Position numbers and translations under genes: made by a program. From NCBI GenBank assembly GCA_033764335.1, contig JANRJC010000046.1:8331-72330 (forward strand): DNA of 64,000 nt. Direction: 5' to 3'. The stretch is from JAGQVA01 sp033764335 (GTDB lineage: Bacteria > Bacteroidota > Bacteroidia > J057). Positions 62,301 through 64,000 of this stretch are shown one piece after another (within the stretch, counting starts at the first letter, position 1; each line of letters starts with the position of its first letter). Under the pieces are notes generated by a model. It was not told the DNA's origin and did no database searches. It saw nothing but the letters and a program-made list of their open reading frames with translations.

Positions 62301-62459
62301 AAAATTGAACAGGGATCGGTCATTGAGGTCGCCGTAAAACCCGAAAAAGGAAAGTTCGAATTCCGCCCCTGGGAAAAAATCCCGCTGGCAGAAATTATTT
62401 CCACTACCACTTCTCTGCTGACGTTTATTCTTCTGATAGATACGATCCGAAACCGCTAG
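59349..62459 (+). CDS. Wza-like polysaccharide export protein with eight SLBB repeats
   Basis: ATG at 59349 puts a signal peptide at the N-terminus (MSRLFPVFKIFLMVAG to LPAQ); the longer frame starts at TTG. The 1036 residues have a Pro/Gln-rich linker, a poly-export domain (NYVVGAGDRFTITIWG), eight SLBB units (for example VQIFGNLEYPGTY, IEVTGQVRKPGTF, IDIEGSVKNPGRF, IEVKGLVNKPGRF, VRISGNVLKPGT), three I[DN]xxWQ linkers and a C-terminal helix. Wza has 2-3 SLBB units, so this channel is very long. It is 21 bases from the Wzz-like gene, together forming a capsule or EPS export pair. Confidence 0.93.
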   Translation: MSRLFPVFKIFLMVAGLGLAVRLPAQETQIPPQTNPAGTNIPEGQLPDLQNRIQQLRDAGVPDSEILKRIQSQSGGIPGITQPVSPSQAGSVSPIGSAQENIQLEGTQEVLDGEDDDYDDKPETITQVFIPPGEPSNIFGHAMFRDTTQNFIKALSPVPAENYVVGAGDRFTITIWGCSELSESLTIAADGAVFRTYIGKIYLAGLTYKKAVAILEERYRGIVSSCAQIEVFMGRSQRTLSVNIVGEVYRPGSYQINAAVPAFNALFEAGGITNIGSVRNILIKRGGRTIQILDVYDFLINGNEEPIYLQDNDFIYVPVQEKVVTVEGAVKRAMDFELRESENLKDLIRFTGGLNYDALRNDAQISRLENGREVLINFHLDSILTSSDRDYRLLGGDKLIIRTLNKGAYNIVQIFGNLEYPGTYQLLPGERVSDLIRRAGGLGMDAYLDRAYIIRIVPTSDEVLYIPVNLNNIFEGASPENNLELQYFDALMIFSKSEFRDQRFIEVTGQVRKPGTFQTHPTMTLKDLLFLTGGLRENADFNNVELLLITKPEDLAETSLLGKDDTNNETEGAETPTPIADQPILEPGPEDQIIRRIAIDKNWQEDPMIDTLLIHGFNMLRIYSIYDFIHYKFIDIEGSVKNPGRFQITQGMTVKDLLYMAGGLTQDADVNEVELYRDIDPEEMGLYGTGTNKREIERIRIDKDWQNGHIVDSIEVAGYRKMVIRSERDFLSQGFIEVKGLVNKPGRFEVLPNMSLLDVIYMAQGIKMEADFENIELSRIIETIDETGEVVPVPWLLKKVSINQNWQEDSTLDQIRVNSFDQVFIRKNPYFELQESVFITGEVINEGEYLKAQKDEPLSSLVGRAGGITSLADLKGSHLNRVGIGNVALKLDKALRRPGSKYDIHLLEGDTLIIPPRLDIVRISGNVLKPGTTVLYEPGKKKLKYYVNLAGGYDRRSHKKMTTVSYVDGRVKRTKKFLVIRDYPKIEQGSVIEVAVKPEKGKFEFRPWEKIPLAEIISTTTSLLTFILLIDTIRNR

Positions 62460-62480
62460 AAAAAGCTGATCTGCGAGATT

Positions 62481-63554
62481 ATGTTTGACCAACAACAACT
62501 GGAACTTATACTCAACCGGCTGCGCGATTACGGGCAGATATTTCGCCGGAAAAGATGGTTGATTTTAATCGGCGGGATAGTCATGGGATTGGTTATGGGA
62601 TTTTTGGCCTATCAGTCGGCGGTTACTTACAAAGCGGTAACGATCTTTCACCCGGATACGGGAGGACAACAAAATACGGGGCTGAGAACAAACCCACTTT
62701 CTTTTATACTTGGAGGAAATAGCAAGGAAGGCTCCGAGGCCGGTTTTATGATGGGTATTCTCAAAAGTCGCAACATTACCGAATCGGTTGCGGGTGATAC
62801 CATTGATTTTAACGGTAATCGGAGACTTGTAGCAGATATTGTTTATGAATCTATTCCCAAAAGTTTAAACCCTATTGCGGTTTTCCGAAGAATATTTATG
62901 CCTCCCCCCGCTAATCGTCCTCTCGACCTCAAAGTTACTCATATCGGCAAATTGATCCGGGAGAATATGCTTCTGGAGACTACCGAAGAAGGTTTTATTC
63001 AGTTTGAATTTACCTTTATGAATGAAGAACTGGTCAAATTGCTGAGTGAAAAATGTATGACCGAACTGGACGAATATTACCGTCATCAGAAAACTGAAAA
63101 AGCCGAAGAAAATTTCCTCTTTTTTGAATACCGCGCAGATTCTGTCAAAAAAGAACTCGACAAGGCCAATCGTTCTGTCGCACGGTTTTATGATGAAACC
63201 AAATTTGGCGTAAAAGCTTCTAATGAGGTTTTCATCCGCGATCAGGAAGCCAAAATCAAACTCCTCACTGAGTTATATATCGAACTCGAAATCAGCAAAG
63301 AGCAGGCAAAAGCCCAATTCCAGAAAGACACTCCGGTAATTCAGATTCTCGATCACCCCACCCCTCCCTACGAAGAAGACAAACACTCCGCCCCACTTTT
63401 CGCTTTACTTGGGTTTTTGATCACAGCGATTCTATTGTTATTGTTTTTTACAAGAAAGCTGTGGAGCGCCGACTTGCGTTCCCTCGTCCAGTCCCAACTT
63501 ATCACATCCGCAGAAAAAAAAGAAGCGAAAAAAACAGAGTCCGAAGAAGAATAA
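62481..63554 (+). CDS. Wzz/chain-length determinant-like protein
   Basis: This 357-residue protein has one helix near residues 28-48 and one near 305-325, with a periplasmic region between them that includes a coiled coil (about 195-285) and a conserved Pro-rich piece before the second helix (LDHPTPPYEEDK). This is the Wzz/PCP layout, without the cytoplasmic kinase domain of Wzc. It would set polysaccharide length with the SLBB protein upstream. It ends at a terminator hairpin. Confidence 0.9.
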   Translation: MFDQQQLELILNRLRDYGQIFRRKRWLILIGGIVMGLVMGFLAYQSAVTYKAVTIFHPDTGGQQNTGLRTNPLSFILGGNSKEGSEAGFMMGILKSRNITESVAGDTIDFNGNRRLVADIVYESIPKSLNPIAVFRRIFMPPPANRPLDLKVTHIGKLIRENMLLETTEEGFIQFEFTFMNEELVKLLSEKCMTELDEYYRHQKTEKAEENFLFFEYRADSVKKELDKANRSVARFYDETKFGVKASNEVFIRDQEAKIKLLTELYIELEISKEQAKAQFQKDTPVIQILDHPTPPYEEDKHSAPLFALLGFLITAILLLLFFTRKLWSADLRSLVQSQLITSAEKKEAKKTESEEE

Positions 63555-63558
63555 GGTT

Positions 63559-63595
63559 AAAGCCCCCTCCTTGCTTCTGGCAAAAAGGGGGCTTT
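63559..63595. terminator. Terminator between Wzz-like gene and T9SS gene
   Basis: AAAGCCCCCT (63559-63568) pairs with AGGGGGCTTT (63586-63595) around a 17-base loop. It lies just after the Wzz-like stop and 29 bases before the stop of the convergent T9SS gene. The T tract is short, but the stem is A/T-ended on both sides and could serve both genes. Confidence 0.65.
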
Positions 63596-63624
63596 GGTAA
63601 TTTTACTATTTCTAGAATAATCGG

Positions 63625-64000
63625 TTACCGGACAAGGGTAAGGTTACCGGAGTAGTGTTTGTCGCCGAGGGCGATGGCGAAGAAATAGACGCCTTCGGGG
63701 GCAGGGTTGCCGTTTTCATCCTTGCCGTCCCAACCCTTGTCAGGGGCATCGGCGGTGAAGAACCCTCTTCCCCAACGGTCAAAGACCTGGAGGGAGAAGG
63801 CTTCGTTGCCGCGGTACTGGACGCGGAAGGCGTCGTTGATGCCGTCGCCGTTGGGGCTAAAGACATTCGGAATCAAGACGTCGGGCACACCGACTTCCCA
63901 GGGGCCGACTTCGGTCGTAGCCACACAACCGTTTTCATCGGTGACGGTCAGCCGGACGGTATAGGCGCCGGGCTGGGTATAGGTATGACTCGGATCGGGC
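63625..64000 (-). CDS. T9SS type B surface protein, 5' end outside window
   Basis: The frame is open to the right edge. The visible C-terminal 125 residues are the end of a PKD domain (HTYTQPGAYTVRLTVTDENG) and a complete type B sorting domain: VLIPNVFSPNGDGINDAF, LQVFDRWGRGFF, KGWDGKDENGNPAPEGVYF and final NLTLVR. It is a T9SS cargo destined for the cell surface or medium, often an adhesin. Size and other domains are unknown. Confidence 0.93.
   Translation of the reverse strand, partial: PDPSHTYTQPGAYTVRLTVTDENGCVATTEVGPWEVGVPDVLIPNVFSPNGDGINDAFRVQYRGNEAFSLQVFDRWGRGFFTADAPDKGWDGKDENGNPAPEGVYFFAIALGDKHYSGNLTLVR

Noticed and set aside
1..64000. tRNA, rRNA or riboswitch genes
   Set aside because: None of the intergenic stretches shows a cloverleaf, rRNA or known riboswitch pattern by eye; a covariance scan was not possible.

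Overview
The window comes from a Bacteroidota chromosome, most likely from the Saprospiria/Cytophagia side of the phylum; the class is an inference. The evidence is several type IX secretion (T9SS) C-terminal sorting domains, a PorV/PorQ-like outer-membrane protein, a DUF2723 membrane protein, many Cys lipoproteins, and gene starts without strong Shine-Dalgarno sequences. The window opens inside the DUF2723 gene and closes inside a T9SS type B surface protein. No rRNA, tRNA or CRISPR array was found.

Layout. 1-3.5 kb: DUF2723 protein, rlmB and a small DUF433/DUF5615 toxin-antitoxin pair. 3.6-8.8 kb: an exported sugar-oxidation cluster (DUF1080 lipoprotein, dienelactone hydrolase-like protein, gluconate dehydrogenase subunit 3-like lipoprotein, GMC oxidoreductase) and a divergent Tat-exported mannonate dehydratase homologue. 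8.9-28.6 kb: mostly housekeeping and envelope genes (VanZ, odhB, an HExxH metalloprotease, dnaG, a SanA-like protein, a TlpA-like lipoprotein, purD, a sensor kinase, YceI, hsp20-dnaK). The DnaG here has lost all four zinc-finger ligands. 28.6-30.7 kb: a short minus-strand run of small accessory genes, one of them broken, separated by recurring cassette-like spacers, followed by a 66-bp element with inverted ends. 30.7-35.4 kb: a hexuronate/mannonate catabolic operon (uxuB, uxuA, double-DUF1080 protein, kdgK). 35.5-46.3 kb: a minus-strand defence island. 46.6 kb: kdgA, the missing last step of the same pathway. 47.3-58.7 kb: RidA, an undecaprenol/diacylglycerol kinase, a HisA-like protein with an altered active site, T9SS surface proteins, recJ, lptB, a GH3-family enzyme and psd. 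58.8-63.6 kb: methylmalonyl-CoA epimerase and a polysaccharide-export pair (eight-SLBB Wza-like protein and a Wzz-like protein).

The most unusual part is the island at 35.5-46.3 kb. It is a type I restriction-modification operon, read hsdM, RAYT transposase-like gene, hsdS, DUF262 protein, DUF3696-type ATPase, unrecognised 320-residue protein, hsdR. The last three before hsdR form a tightly packed module that looks like a second defence system nested inside the first. The RAYT gene carries two perfect REP-like palindromes inside its own reading frame, read in different frames, and hsdS has a heptamer repeat between its two recognition halves. The island separates kdgK from kdgA and so appears to have split a sugar-acid operon.
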